In this document: piece after piece, positions 11,930 to 25,069 of the stretch | Layout: each line of letters starts with the position of its first letter | Numbering within the stretch: the stretch's first letter is position 1 | Source: Brachionus rotundiformis | Taxonomy: Eukaryota > Rotifera > Eurotatoria > Ploima > Brachionidae | Direction: 5' to 3' | DNA length: 64,000 nt | Assembly (NCBI GenBank): GCA_016802295.1 | Contig: JAESIW010000194.1 | Location: forward strand, 1-64,000 | Notes under the pieces: generated by a model | The model's database searches: none | Told to the model about the DNA's origin: nothing | The model's input: only the letters and a program-made list of their open reading frames with translations | Made by a program: the position numbers and the translations under genes

Positions 11930-12790
11930 ATAGGTCTAGCTGACCTCTCTTTAATAAATTTACCAGAATAATACCAAAGTTGGTCCTCTTCGTTTTCTGA
12001 TTTTTATTAATGATTTTCCTAATCTCTTAAGAAAATTTGATATAAAAATGTTTGCTGATGACACTCCAATTAGTCACTCTGATAAGGACTTAGAAAGTGT
12101 TTTAAAAATTTTTTGAGCACCATCCACAATCTTAGTGATTGGTGTTATTTTAATAAGGTTGATATAAATTGGTCAAAAACCTATTGTGTGATCTTTTCAA
12201 AAAGAAAAACTATTATTTCCAAAATGATTAATCTTTGTGAAAATGAAATAACTGTTTTAGGTTACACAATTGATCAAAATCTTAATTTTTCTAATTTTGC
12301 TTGTAGTAACTCATTAGTTGTGAATAAAAAATTATTCAGCATTAAGATACTATTCTATCCGATAGAATGTATTTTATTTTTACAAATCTAAGGCAGAATT
12401 TAAAGAAAAATGATTCAAGAAATTTAAAATATAATTTAAGGAACAGTGAGAATCTGATAGAACCAACATCTAAATCAGTAAATGGTGAAAAAACTTTTGG
12501 ATTTTTCTATTCAAGACTTATAAATTGCTTTGTGATAAAGAGATTAATGTTGAAATTTACAACATTTAGTCATTCAATTTTTAATAACATTAATCTAATT
12601 TTCTCAGATTTTGTAAAAAAATTCAAAAAATTTAATTTAAATATATCAATGTTTTATTTTTTAAATAATTATACAAACAATTAATTTTTTAATTTGTGAA
12701 ACTTATTTTATTTTTATAAATGTAGTGTTAATCGGTCTTTATGACATGGGCACTAGCCTGTTGATTAACCTGGAAATTGAGAAAAAAAAA
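11930..12790 (+). pseudogene. Decayed LINE reverse transcriptase with 3' tail
   Basis: Plus-strand fragments across frames read LIFINDFPNLLRKFDIKMFADDT (FADD catalytic box at 12051-12062), then NLSDWCYFNKVDINWSKTY and, after a decayed stretch, ITVLGYTIDQNLNFS, typical of LINE reverse transcriptases. Several stops and frameshifts occur. The 3' untranslated end at 12725-12785 (ggcactagcctgttgattaa) is shared with another copy ending at about 43705, which defines the 3' end of one family. Confidence 0.8.
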
Positions 12791-15700
12791 GAAGGATATT
12801 ATTCTTGAATGATAAATTACTAGTAAACAAAGAATAGATAGAATTATTTTTTAATAATTAATTTAGTTAATAATTGCATCATTTGTAAAAATAAATTTTT
12901 ATTTTAATCTAAATATTTTATTTAAGTCTCTGAAAAAATTTTAACATCATTGACATTAAGCTCTTATCCAATACCCGACTAATGTACAATATCATATTCA
13001 CCCATTATCATCTAAATTTTGGAACAATTTTTAAAATTTTATTTACTGATACAGAAATTAGATATAATTAATGGCAAGAAAAAGATTTATTTACAATTAT
13101 GTATCACACTTCTTCAAAAAATTAATTTAAATTGTTTATAATTATTATTTTTTTAAAGTCTTAATATTTATAATTTAAAATTTTTTTCTTTTTTCAATTC
13201 TATCAAAAATAATAATTTAATAATAATTTGTTTTATTAAACAAAAACTTTTTGTTTTTTAAGCCTTGAAGACGGCGTAGAAAATATAAAACTAAGGTAAA
13301 AAAGTAAAGGCAATTGATTTATGAGGTCTGGTAAATTTACTGGTAATAAGAGAGAACACTTCTGATCGAAGGTACATTTTTGATTACAAATATCAATGGA
13401 AATTATTTTGAAAATATCTATATATTTTTTAAATTTTATGTATTCTGACATAAATTACTGTATCATTTTACCAAGAAGACAAGATTAATATCTTGCCTTT
13501 GTATGTTTATAACACGTGCATCTAAAATTTCTCGAGTACTTAATCAGAATACATTCAGATACATATATCTATTGAAAATTTATCAAATATTAAAAATCGT
13601 ATAAGAAAATTATTTTTATAGAGCTTTAATTGAGTGAAGTAATCTTAAAGAAAGTTTGCAAACATTATTTAAGCAATTACCAAGCTAGATCAAGCTGGCA
13701 AAAAGATTACTAGACTAAAATACTAATAGATATGTGCCTAATTTATTCTATAATTTAAAAATCAATAAAATATTTTCTCTTCATCTTAGTTTATCATTCT
13801 AAAATAGAAAATCCATCAAACAAATTAATAACACTTTACATTCAATTCCTTGAACATTTAAAAACACCAATTTAATTATTTTTTTTTGAATTAAAATAGA
13901 TATTTTTAATAAATAAAACGAAAAAAAATCAAAAAAATTTATTTTTAATTTATTTTATTAAATTGATAAACAAGCCGTAGCATTTAATATAAATAATATG
14001 TTAATTAGATAGAAACAAATCTGCTCAATGAGGACAAATATTTCCACTGGATTAGATGGTCTATGCCCGTGGGCAGAATTTATCAGCTAGTCGGTCTGAG
14101 ATAAAAATCAAAATGTTGAGATTATTTGTAACTAGAAAAATGCATGAAATTAGATCTCCCTAGTCAATTGATTTTTATGGCGTATCTTATCATGGCTGGT
14201 AGTTTAAATCCATGCTAGATTAGGGCTTATATAAATTAAACTATTTACACAAAACTCGTTTTAGTTGTTCCACCTAGGGAAACATTAGAAGCTCAGCTTT
14301 TTTATTTTTTTGCATTTAGTTTTTTTTTTAATTAAAATAAAACTTTATTAGCTAATTGAAAAATAAGATATTTGCTGAGCTTTAATTCAGAGCACGATCT
14401 CCTAAAGTTTTAGCATATGTTCGAGCTTTGAAGTGCTTAGCACTGTTTTTAATTTAAACCAATTTGAAGAAATTCGATAAGCACTCAATTTTGTCCATGA
14501 TAAAACCAATTTATGCCAGCGCAATAAGTTAGCAAGCCTCGAGTGTAGCTCAAGGCGGTTCATCTCAGCCATTCAATTAAAGCAGTTTAACTTTTATCAC
14601 TCAATAGAGTATGCCTAGGCTAATTAGGATGAGACAAAAATCCAGAAAAATATAATTAATTTAAAATAGGTTAAAAGATAAATAGTTAACTTTAATTGAG
14701 TAGAATAGGCAATTTATTTTATTTGTTTATAAACATTAACTAGAACAGAAAGACAATAGAATAAAATAATATAAAATTTTAATCAAAAAAAGTAAATAAT
14801 AAATTCAAAAGTAGTAATTGATTATATTACTTTTATTTTGGCAATCTTCAATTTACACCAATGTATATAAATTCTTTGCTATTTTGTGTTTGGTCCACTT
14901 GTTGGCAAAACTTGATTAAATTAGAGCCAAAAAAATTAATAGATAAAAATTTAAATATTCCCTAATTTTTGTATAGCTGTTGGAACAAAAAGTTTTGACA
15001 CGTTCTTTCCATTACAGGACAGCAATTTCCAAAGGCTGCTTAAAAGATCTAACTTGTTGCCCAGTCTGAAATATGACCATTATTATTTGGCATATTTAAA
15101 TTTTTTCCATTCTGATTAAAGGTTTAACATTAAAGCCAAACCATATTTAGAGTTAGAAAAGAAATTCATTCTATTTATTTTGGTACTTAGGCCAGGTTAA
15201 AATTTTGGCAAAATTTTAATTGGCCAATTAATAATTTTTAGTGGAGACATAAGGCAACGAAGGAGATAAAGAATAGTGTTATGCCAGAAAATTTTGTTTG
15301 CCTTTTATTCGACCAGGCGGACATATTAGCTTGGTTAATCTAATTAATTAATGAGTTGACGATGCCTATTATCAACTAATAATTATCAAATTTTAATAGA
15401 ATTTAATTTAATTTCGATTTGGGAATCAAGCTTCTTTATAAATGATGATTGCTTCTTTTGAGATTATTATCTAATATAAAAACAAACTATCTAATTTATT
15501 TGTTTAAGTATCAAAACAAAGCATTAATTTTAGCTACAAATGAGTTTTATTTTTTAAAATTATTTTATTCATTAAATGTATAAATTTTAAAGCTTTTTCG
15601 GTTTAGTTTTATTTGTCTATGTTGCCTAATGACTAATAGATATTAATAAAATGTCACATGAAGTAGACTTAAGACTTGGGCTTAAAATAATTGATCAAAA

Positions 15701-17549
15701 AGAGAACATCGCCTATTTCTCACTTAGAGTGTATTATAATTATAAATTCAGCAGTCATTAAAATGATAAATAAAAGAATATTTTTTTTCTGATACTAAAT
15801 TTTCCATTTAATTATCTCTTAAAAGGATTAATTTATTTCAGTCAGCTTCTAAAAGAGTCTACATTTATTTGGCATCAAATAACATGACTCCAGGCATGGT
15901 AAAAGCAATGTACTCGATAATTAGTAAGTTAAGATGACAAGTGGCAGAAAAGGTGCCGAGTTAGAACCATTTTTTAGAGAGAATCCAGGGACCAAATTAC
16001 CAAATTAGGTATTTTCCAAAAGACTTAGCTCTACGCAAAGATGTTTTATTTGACTTTTTTGGTGACGCACTTGTTTGTGATTAATCACGAATAGATAGAA
16101 AAAAGATTGTTTTTTTTTGGTACTTATGGTATACCAAACACTTTAAAATTCATGTTCTGGCATTAAATAAAGCAAAAATTTTTGTTTTAATAATGTGATC
16201 AATAAATTTTTTGTTTTTAATTAGGATTATCAGGCTTTAAAGGTAGATTATGTAGATTAAAATTAGTAGAATTTTAAAATATATATGACGCAATTGCTTA
16301 ATACTGAACACTTTCTTAAATTCTTTCACTATTTTTTTTATTTTCCACATTTATATAAAAAAAAGTTTGTTTTTCCAGTGCACTTGTTTCCAATTATCTC
16401 AATATAATACAGTTCATTAGGCAGCAAGAAATCCTTCTTTTTATCATACATTATCTTTTATAAAAATAATTTTGAAAATTTGTTTTCTTTCTCTACTCAA
16501 TTCAAATCACAATTTAATAATTTAAATGAATAAGTCAATATAATTTATCTACATATCTGATACTCTTAAGAATAAATCAAATTTAATCACTTTCATTTTA
16601 ATAATTTAGCAAGAATATTTCCTCAAGTCTGACTAATTGGTTCAATATTAAACAAAAATTCAAAATTATTATCTTTATTTAAACATTTTTTTAATATGTA
16701 TTTATTTGGTCAATTAAAATAAACCTTTAGCCATTTATTTCTCTTTTGGTCTATTACGTGGGACATTTGTAAAAATGAAAATTGGTACCATGGTACCTGG
16801 CCAATTTGGTGAATGGTCAACAATTGTACTCCTCTTAGTTTGTGTTTTTAAAGTAAAAGGCTACCAACTGGTACATTAATATGACCAATCTTCAGAATTT
16901 TAAAAATGGCAGAATAGAGAACTTTTTATTTCTGTCAAGCTTGACCACTTCTGGTTTCTAACCAAAGATAAATGAGCAGCAAGGCGGCATCACGCCTAAG
17001 CTGAAAATTCCTCCAAACAACACCTTCAGCATTATTAGATAATTAGTGCCAGTAATGAGTTCACTTTGTCAATGTTAAATGTCTCGGATATTCATTACTA
17101 ATAAGAACAATTAATAATGCTTGTTGACAAACGCCAAAGAATCGATTCGAAGCAGAAAAATCGATATCCAAAGGCATATAATAATAAATTATGTTGACGA
17201 GATATTTTGTGTTGGTAAAAATCGATGTTACTTCCATGCAAATAATAGGAAATTAAATATTTTATCCTTCTTAAAAAGATTTTTTTTTATATTTAGAAAA
17301 TTTGAAAATTTAAGTTTTGACATTGCAGCGTTTTTTGCTTGACTACTGGTAATTTTGTGCCAAAGCAGCAAACAAGTTGGAAAATCAATAAAATCTTAAA
17401 TTAAGTGTAATCATTATGCTTACAAATAAAAATAATAATAATAATATTAATAATAATAAACCTATTTTTTGTTGTTCCTCATTACAAAAAAAATCGATTT
17501 AACTACTTTTGAAAATAATTTTTTGTTATTGTTATATTTAGATAGTTTA
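12791..17549. other. Long noncoding region upstream of calsyntenin
   Basis: No convincing gene in 4.7 kb. Open frames at 13236-13451 and 17121-17342 lack coding character. Blocks at about 13990-14660, 14860-15340 and 16730-17060 are less AT-rich and more complex than the flanking poly-A/T DNA and could be regulatory. A perfect 14-bp palindrome GGTACCATGGTACC lies at 16784-16797. I see no transposon here, unlike most other spacers in this window. Confidence 0.5.
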
Positions 17550-17573
17550 ATGATACAAGATGTTGCGAACTAA
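17550..17573 (+). promoter_or_regulatory. Overlapping upstream ORF at the calsyntenin start
   Basis: ATG ATA CAA GAT GTT GCG AAC TAA is a seven-codon frame that starts 10 bases before the calsyntenin ATG and overlaps it in another frame. If the acceptor-like AG at about 17541 is used, it would be among the first AUGs in the mRNA and could reduce translation. Confidence 0.4.
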
Positions 17574-20500
17574 TTTGTCATACTTAAAGTATGCTTTGGT
17601 AGCCTTGGGTCTCATTATATCTTTAAATGGTAAAAAATTTAATTTATTTTTTTCCAAAATTTCCAAAATTTTATTTATTTTTTTCTCATTGTTAGGCGTG
17701 AATTTGGCTGAGGCCCCAGTTCTGGACATACAAGACGAGTCTACGGGCTACATTGGCACCATTGGTGAAAGAAATGTATTGGTAGACCTAAAGCCTCATC
17801 TTCAAATAAAAAACATTGAATCAATAAGTAAAATTTTGGTTTAAGTCGAGTGCCAGAGCTAAACTTTGTTTATTCTAGACGGAATTTGCTCATACCATGT
17901 CTTTAAGCCAACTTCAGAGGACTTTCCGTTCACCATTGATATCAAGGACAAGCTTACTGGCGAGGCTGTGATCGAAGTGGTGCGCAAAGAGGCTGTTGAT
18001 GAGCAAAAGACAATCTTCCTGGACTGTAACAAGAGAAAAGAATACGATTTTCTCATCCAAGCTCACGACTGCAGCACTCCATCGCTACCATCCAAAAAGT
18101 AAGTCTTTCCAGTTGGCTCAACCTGTTGCTAAATGTGATCACATTCATTTTCATTTAATCACGTAATCATGAGATAATTTAATCTAATTAAAATTTTGAT
18201 TAAATTTCTAAATATTGTTTTCCAATACCAAAAACATGCAGTAAAATTAAGGGATTTTGTTGAGTTTTATTGCGTGCATTGTCAGGTAATGGGCGCTGCA
18301 TACCAACTATGGCACATGCTTGCTAGATGATAGTTGACTGGGTAGCAGATATCAAATTACAACTACACTTAATCCTCACAGTTACATGTAGTTTTAGAAT
18401 TTTTATTAAGATAGGGGATTCCATTACCAGAACTAGATACCAAGAACTGATCCAGTTAAGTGTTAAAAATAGCATTTTGTTTGCATAAAGCATTAAAAAA
18501 TTTTTAAATTTTCAATTTAAATTTGATAGTAGATCTAAGGCAATTATTTTTCCAATGTCACAATTAGTTTGTGTCTTGGTTTAATATAATTTTTTTTAAG
18601 AGAGGTGATTAAAAATAGTATATAAAATTTTCAATATCCGTAAAAATTAATTTGTTGTGAAAATAATTTTAATTATTTCCATTGATTGTTTAATTTTTAT
18701 ATACAAGTTGTTCTAGGTGCTCTTTGAAGAATATATACACTTAAGTAATTAAAATCCATCAAGAAAATGCAAAAATAATCACAAAAAAGGAATAAATCAA
18801 TAAAAAGCCTTTGAATACCTTGTTCAAATTTATCTTTTGATAATTTAAAAAAAATTGCATTCAATTATAAAAAGGATTGAAAATTTTAATCTAATTTTAT
18901 TTTAACTTCAAATATTAAAAAATAATCCAATTTTTGACTAAATTATTATTTAAACTAAAAAAATTATTTCTTTAATCTCTTAATTCCATCTCTCAGAACT
19001 CTGGTCAAAGCTGTCTTATAGCGAATTTCCGCGTCTCCAACTTTTTCTCTTGGTACCCGATGTTTTTTTTTTCCTTTTTTATCTTTCAACGATGCTTGGT
19101 CAAAAAAAGCTCTGGTAGGCGAAAACAACGAGATTTGGTCAACATTCAGAAGTTTAAGACATTAATTTTTCAGAATTTTTTTGAATTTTCATCTTTCCCT
19201 GAGGACTAGTGTCACCTGTTACTAGCTAATTACATTAAAAAACTGGACAATACCAAATTAATTAATTTTTAAAATTTTTTTATCATTTATTATCTAAAAA
19301 AATACTTTTTATTCAAAAATTTTATTATCAAATAGAAAAAATTAATTTAAAATATTTTCCAAGAATACCAGTTAAAATCGAAGTAATTGACCATGATGAC
19401 TACCAACTTAAATTCGAGCACGAAGGTGTCTACACGACCACTTTGACAGAGACAGATGAAATATACCAAAATTTCATGAGTATCCGAGCCAGAGATAATG
19501 ACTGCACAAACGACGGCTATGCTTGTTCATACAAACTACTTACCGAGTCCTTGATTCCAGTCGAGCCACTTTTCCCAATCAAAATTGACAACACTGGAGC
19601 CTTGAGCACCCTGAGATCGATCAAGCGCGGCGAGAGCTTCAATTTCGTTGTCCGTGCTACCGACTGCCTTAACAATGAGTCCCATGTAGATGCCAAAGTT
19701 TCCATTACAGTAGTCGAACCATGCACACCAGAATGGACCAATTATCGCAACGAGATAATTTCCCAGGCCGAGAACACCAAGTTGTTTCCAAGACTAGAGT
19801 CAACTGTCTGCACCACCCAGCACGTATTGCACAAACACGACTCTGAATGTGTCATTGACTCGGTGACTGCTAGACTAAGCCTCAATTTGGACCCTTCTAT
19901 TCAGAACAACTGCAAAAAGTGCTCCGATTCTGGTACTAAAAAAATCACCTTGTTCAACGCAGATTTGTCCAAATCGGACGACAGCATCGAGGACGAATAC
20001 GGTGATGACTTGAACAAAATACTTTCTTTGAATGAAAAAAATCCTCATGAACCAACCAGTTACCAGACATTTTCTAAAAACCAAGCCAATTGGAAAAAAA
20101 TTGGCTTCGATGGCAATTTTGGAAACGAGTTTAATCTGAGTGCATGGATTAGACGGCCAACAAATGCGGACAAAACAGTCAAAGAACAAGTTTTATGTGG
20201 CACTGATTCAAGATCATTGAACAGACACCACTTTGGTCTCTATTTTTACAGAGGAAATGTAAAATTTTTGCTTAGAAGAGAGCCCAGCGAGCACAAAGAG
20301 CCAAAACAAGACTTGCTGAATTTGGACTCAAGCAACATTGATTCAAATGAAGCATTTTATCCATCTTTATGGGAATGGACACTCTACGAGCCAGTTCTAA
20401 GCGATGCCAAGTGGCATTTTTATGAGGTCAGATTCAACTACCCAAACGCCAGCTTGTACATTGATGGAGTCAAATTTGCCGAGAACAATACCAACAGCGA

Positions 20501-22843
20501 CATCATTGACGCCTATGAGCTCAATGAGGCCGGCGATACAGGCACCATAACAAGCCATATTGGCGCCTGTTTCCATGCACGCACTCAAGCGATGACCGAC
20601 CACTTTGAGGGAGACATTGGCCAGGTGGTTCTCACCAAAAAGATGGACAAAGCCGCTCGAGCCAATTGTAAGCAAGAATGTGATGAATTCATTGATGCTG
20701 GTTCAGTGGGGGCTCAAAATTTTCTGGTATTTTTACCATTTATAAATACATTTAATTCAAAATTTATAATATTTATCTATTAAGCATTCAATTGAGACTT
20801 CGGATCTAAATGAGGTTTCGATAACTGCTTCAAGTCTTGCACAAGTACAAGAAATTGTTACCAAAATTAATTATGTAAACAAGGAGAGCGACCCGTTTCC
20901 AGGACCAAGATCTGTTAAACTATCAACTTCATTGCAGTAAGTGGCTTTATTGACCAGTCTTTGCGTGTGGCTTGCATTTGTTGCATATACCAGTACCAAC
21001 CACATAATATGGATCTATTTTTTCTAATAGTTGACCATTTTTTTGACTAATTAAGATTTTTTTGAATATCTTTTTAAGTTTAAAATTTCAATAGAGCATA
21101 TAAAAATAACCATTGGTAAAAATGTAATACCATTAATAGTTAAATAAAGTCAATTAAAGAAAATAGATTGATTTAATTAGAAAAAATATACAAAAATAAT
21201 ACATATTTTAGACACATCAATCTATGTCGCAGTGGCAACTTATTAAGCCTTATCTGAATTAAGACATGGTATTTAAAAGAATGAAATGATAATTATTTTT
21301 TTCTCAATTATCTTCCAAAAATTTTACGTTAATATTTTTATTTATTTCCTTTAAATAAAGAATTTTACAAAATGATAAAAATTAAAAATTTATTAAAGTC
21401 AAGATTGTTCTAATTTTGATGTATTTCAGGTGTCAAAATGGAAAAAAAATATCCCTACATGATGTAGATGTAAAAGTTGGCATCAAGAAGCATTTGCCAG
21501 ACTACAAAATAGTGCTCGACGGAAGCAAAGAGCTCACTGTTTTTAAAGTTGATTTGGAAAACGGATTCGAACCATTTAAGGACATAGTTATAATGAAAAT
21601 AGATTCACCAAGTTTAGAGCCAGAGAGTAATGAAGTGAGCACAGAGGACCTGAATGATGTGTCGAGTATCCTGTCTAAGTGCGAGATTAAAATAGCACCA
21701 GAGCGCAACTTGATGGCACCAAGCTTGAACAATGAAAAAGTAATGTTCTTGCAAAATTTGCTTGATGAGTATGGCTTCAGGTTCGAGGAGACTCTTAATT
21801 CAGTGTTGGTCACCGGTCCATCTACAATCAAAAACTACGAGAACTTTATTCGCCACTTGACATATGTGGTGATTAACATCAATGAAGTGGACGAAGCCAA
21901 ACTTGACTTAATAAGAAGAAAAAAATTCACCATTTCATGCACTTCATCAGAGACCAAAATGGATTCAAATGCCATCACTGTCCAAGTTAACTTGGCCACA
22001 TCCGAGCCTGTCAAGATTCAGGCTCAGGACATATCTGGACCAGTGGCTCACAAACAACTACAGTCGTTTATTGTGTCAGAGAATGATGAAGATATAGTCA
22101 GGAAAAAAAGTGATTTAGATTCCAAAAATGGTCCAACTAGTCCAATTGTGTTTGCCATTTTGGTCATGGCTTCGTGCTCAATAGGATTCGTGCTGGTCTT
22201 CGGCGCAATCAAAATGTACACGTCTAGGAATGGTGGAAGAAAGCAAGTGCCCAATGAAGAAAATCCTCAAATGGAATGGGACGATTCGGGTCTTAACATA
22301 ACTGAGAATCCTCTTGACACACTTGAGGTATGACATTTTAGAATTTAGGAAAAAAAATATTTTTTTCTTAAATATTTTATTAAAAATCTGAAAATTTCAA
22401 TTAAGCAAATAAAAATAACCATTGGTAAAAAAACAATACCAAAAATATATGAATGATTAAACGATTTTTGGGTCACTGTACCAACTCATTAAGTTTTGTC
22501 TGAATAAAGAAAAAAAAAATTTATTTTATAAGATAAAATTGAAAAAAATATAAATCTATGTATTTTATCTTTTTAGATCAGCAAAGAGACAGGACAGGTG
22601 ATCCAACACAACCTGGATTATGACGATGAGTATACGAGCTATGATGACGAAGATGATGAGTACAACGATGATGACCAGTGTTCCTCCGAAGAGGAGAATG
22701 TTAAAGTTGTTGATAGAGAGCTTGAATGGGACGATACAAGCTTGGAAATAAAGTTAAAAGATAAGAGATTACAGAAACAAATATCAAAGTCATTAAGCAA
22801 TAATTCAGCACAAAATTTTGTCGATCCAAATCAATTTGTTTAA
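17560..22843 (+). CDS. CLSTN: Calsyntenin
   Basis: Exons 17560-17629, 17696-17827, 17879-18098, 19364-20726, 20785-20936, 21430-22327 and 22577-22843 join in phase to 1033 residues. Calsyntenins are type I membrane proteins of the secretory pathway and synapse that bind kinesin-1 light chain. Order: signal peptide (about 1-27), two cadherin-like repeats (FLIQAHDCSTPSLPS and FVVRATDCLN elements), a laminin-G-like domain (FNLSAWIRRP, LNRHHFGLYFYRG, DAKWHFYEVRFNYPNASLYI), a membrane-proximal region, one transmembrane helix (about 885-910) and an acidic cytoplasmic tail. Two W-acidic kinesin-light-chain motifs are present: MEWDDSGLNI (about 929) and LEWDDTSLEI (about 994). Length matches vertebrate CLSTN1 (about 980). 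Introns 3, 5 and 6 are longer and AT-rich. Confidence 0.96.
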
Positions 22844-23380
22844 ATATTTATTAGAAGAATTAATTTTTAACTTAATTATTTTTTGTATTCATTTTTTTTC
22901 TCATATTTATAACTTAAAAAATTTAAGTGTATTTTGTATTTGAGATTTAAGTGGGCTATTGAACAAAAAAGCCAACATATTGACGCGTTTACCATGCGTC
23001 ACCCACTCTGGTAAAAGCTTGAATGTAGTTTTTATATTTTGTGTATTTAATTAAATCATTAGAAACAATTAACTTAAATCAATATATATTTAATAAAAGT
23101 GTAATTTAACTTAAAGAGAAATTTGAATTTAAATTTCCCATCTTACACTTTTGATTTAATTAAATGTAAATTTTATTCAAATAAAATGTCAATTCAACTG
23201 TTTCTTATTTTGTTTAAACAATTTTTTTAAATAAAAAATTACAAAAAATTTCTATATTTATGCAATTTTATCTTTTAGTGTTTATAATAATTGCGATTGA
23301 ACGTTTATAATAATTGGTAGCCAACGTTTATAATAATTCATAGCCAATGAGTCAATAATGACTCATTGGCTATGACTTCG
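22844..23380. other. Calsyntenin 3' region with hairpin
   Basis: AT-rich. Ends in three copies of a cgtttataataatt-like word (23278-23338) abutting a perfect hairpin (next entry). Confidence 0.5.
23339..23374. repeat. Perfect 16-bp-arm inverted repeat
   Basis: Arms catagccaatgagtca and tgactcattggctatg surround a 4-base loop (ataa). The left side is directly preceded by short tandem repeats of tttataataatt. It sits between calsyntenin and LINE debris. Confidence 0.85.
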
Positions 23381-23384
23381 TTTT

Positions 23385-24600
23385 TCTGTTCATAGTTTGA
23401 CAATTTTTAAGCCAGTGTATGCCAAGAATCCTTCTTAGACTACCAGTGTCGAAGATATCTAGGCTTTTTCTATCCAACTCAGACGCTTCCTAGGCGATTG
23501 ATCCCTTTGCTTTTGCAAGTCTTGCGTTTCCATTAATTAACTCCGATTTTAATTGTCTATTAGATTGCCACCTGTAACCAGGCAGAACCAAAAAAGCTAC
23601 ATTTTTAATCTCGCCCTATCTGATCTAGATACCAACGATGCTGTCTAGATGGACTAAGGATCTGGGCAACAGCAGGGTCAACTAGGACTAAAGGTTATCG
23701 GTGTAAGATAGGTAAAAGCGAGCCAAATAGAGATCTAATCATTCGACACCCCCTCAAAGCTTTAGAAGAGGTTTCTACTATGTTCACTTACAATAAAACA
23801 AATTTTCTTTTTAATCTTTTATTTAATAAAAGTTTTCTACTAAGGTTTTTTATTTAAAACAATACAGATAAAAATATTAAATTTAAGTGCCAATCCTGAG
23901 CTAAATGTTTGTATTTTAATTTACCAAACAGGATGATGCAACATCATCAAACAGCTTTTTTTGAATGCATGAGATCACGACATCACAGTTTCCCTCTCTA
24001 AGCCTCCTAAATATTGCAGGACTTTCCTCCTTGTAGACAGACCCGGTCCGAGGGTGAGATCCTGATTTCTCTACACTCCCCAGGCGGCTATTAATATAAA
24101 TTGACCACAACATTGCTTTTTCAAGACTATTCTTGATGTATTTTAAAATTTTTAAAATTTTAAAAATTTCATTTTTAATAAAAGTTTTCATTCTAAAGAG
24201 TTAAAGAGTTAGAGAGCTTTTACTCTGTTCATCTTGTCTTCATTATTTCTCCAGAAGTTAATCTTAGATATTCTGGCCAAAATCCCTAGACTAACATGCT
24301 TTCTAAGTATGAGAATTCACTTAGACACTCAATGTTTACTATCTATGATGATCGGGAAATTTGTAGCGTTATTCACAAAATCCTGCTTTTTCATTTGCAT
24401 GTCCATTAGATTTTCATTACATTTTGAAACTTTCAGATTGTCCTTTTTCCGGAATTACGCTACACTCGAAATTCTCATAGAAGAGTTTTATCAAGTTAAC
24501 AATCTTCTGTGGTATATCATAAGTTCTAATTATACCGGAAAAGTTTTCTCTGTGTATACTATCAAAGACCTTCTTAAAGTCGACCAAGTTTAGAATTAAC
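23385..24600 (-). pseudogene. Decayed LINE reverse transcriptase
   Basis: On the minus strand the sequence reads NLVDFKKVFDSIHRENFSGI then YDIPQKIVNLIKLFYENFEC (24420-24600), the palm region of a CR1/RTE-type LINE. Toward the 3' end it reads SLDIFDTGSLRRILGIHW (23400-23480), the characteristic RT C-terminal region. The interior is broken by stops and the catalytic box is missing. Confidence 0.8.
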
Positions 24601-24689
24601 TGGCTATTCCATTCCTCAGTTCAAATATCTGGTCAATGAATCCTTGTTCATCTCTAAGTACTAATTCGTAAAATAAAAAGCTTTTAAAT

Positions 24690-25060
24690 GCAGTTCATCC
24701 CTTAGAATCAATTTAACCCTCTATAAAACTCTAATCCACTCGTTGTTTGACTACTGTTTCATTATTTTAAACAAAAAGCTTAAACTACACAAAATGCAAA
24801 ACAGGATTCTAAGAGGACAGATCAAACTAACTATTCATTAAATTTATGAAAACGAGAGCTCAACATGAATCGATCGCAAAAGAAATCCACGATTACCTAC
24901 CTAAAGACTTAATGAATCACAACAAAAATTCAGAACAGTTTTTGATGAGCTACAATCATAAACTACAAAAATATTCCTAACAGCCTGAGTGAAAAGAAGG
25001 CACTACGCATTCGAAGCTGCCAAAATGAACTGTTACCTCTAAATTATATTTTAAATAAAA
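24690..25060 (+). pseudogene. LINE C-terminal fragment, opposite orientation
   Basis: Plus-strand translation gives TLIHSLFDYCFIILNKKLKL and KMQNRILRGQIKLT, the thumb/C-terminal region of LINE reverse transcriptases, followed by a stop-riddled remainder. It lies head-on with the preceding LINE relic. Confidence 0.65.
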
Positions 25061-25069
25061 AACAATTCT

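Noticed and set aside
16784..16797. GGTACCATGGTACC palindrome as an operator-like site
   Set aside because: A single 14-bp palindrome in a eukaryotic intergenic region; no supporting repeat or spacing.
17121..17342. 73-codon frame just before calsyntenin as an upstream exon
   Set aside because: Lacks coding character, ends with a stop before any donor that keeps phase, and calsyntenin already has a signal peptide at 17560.
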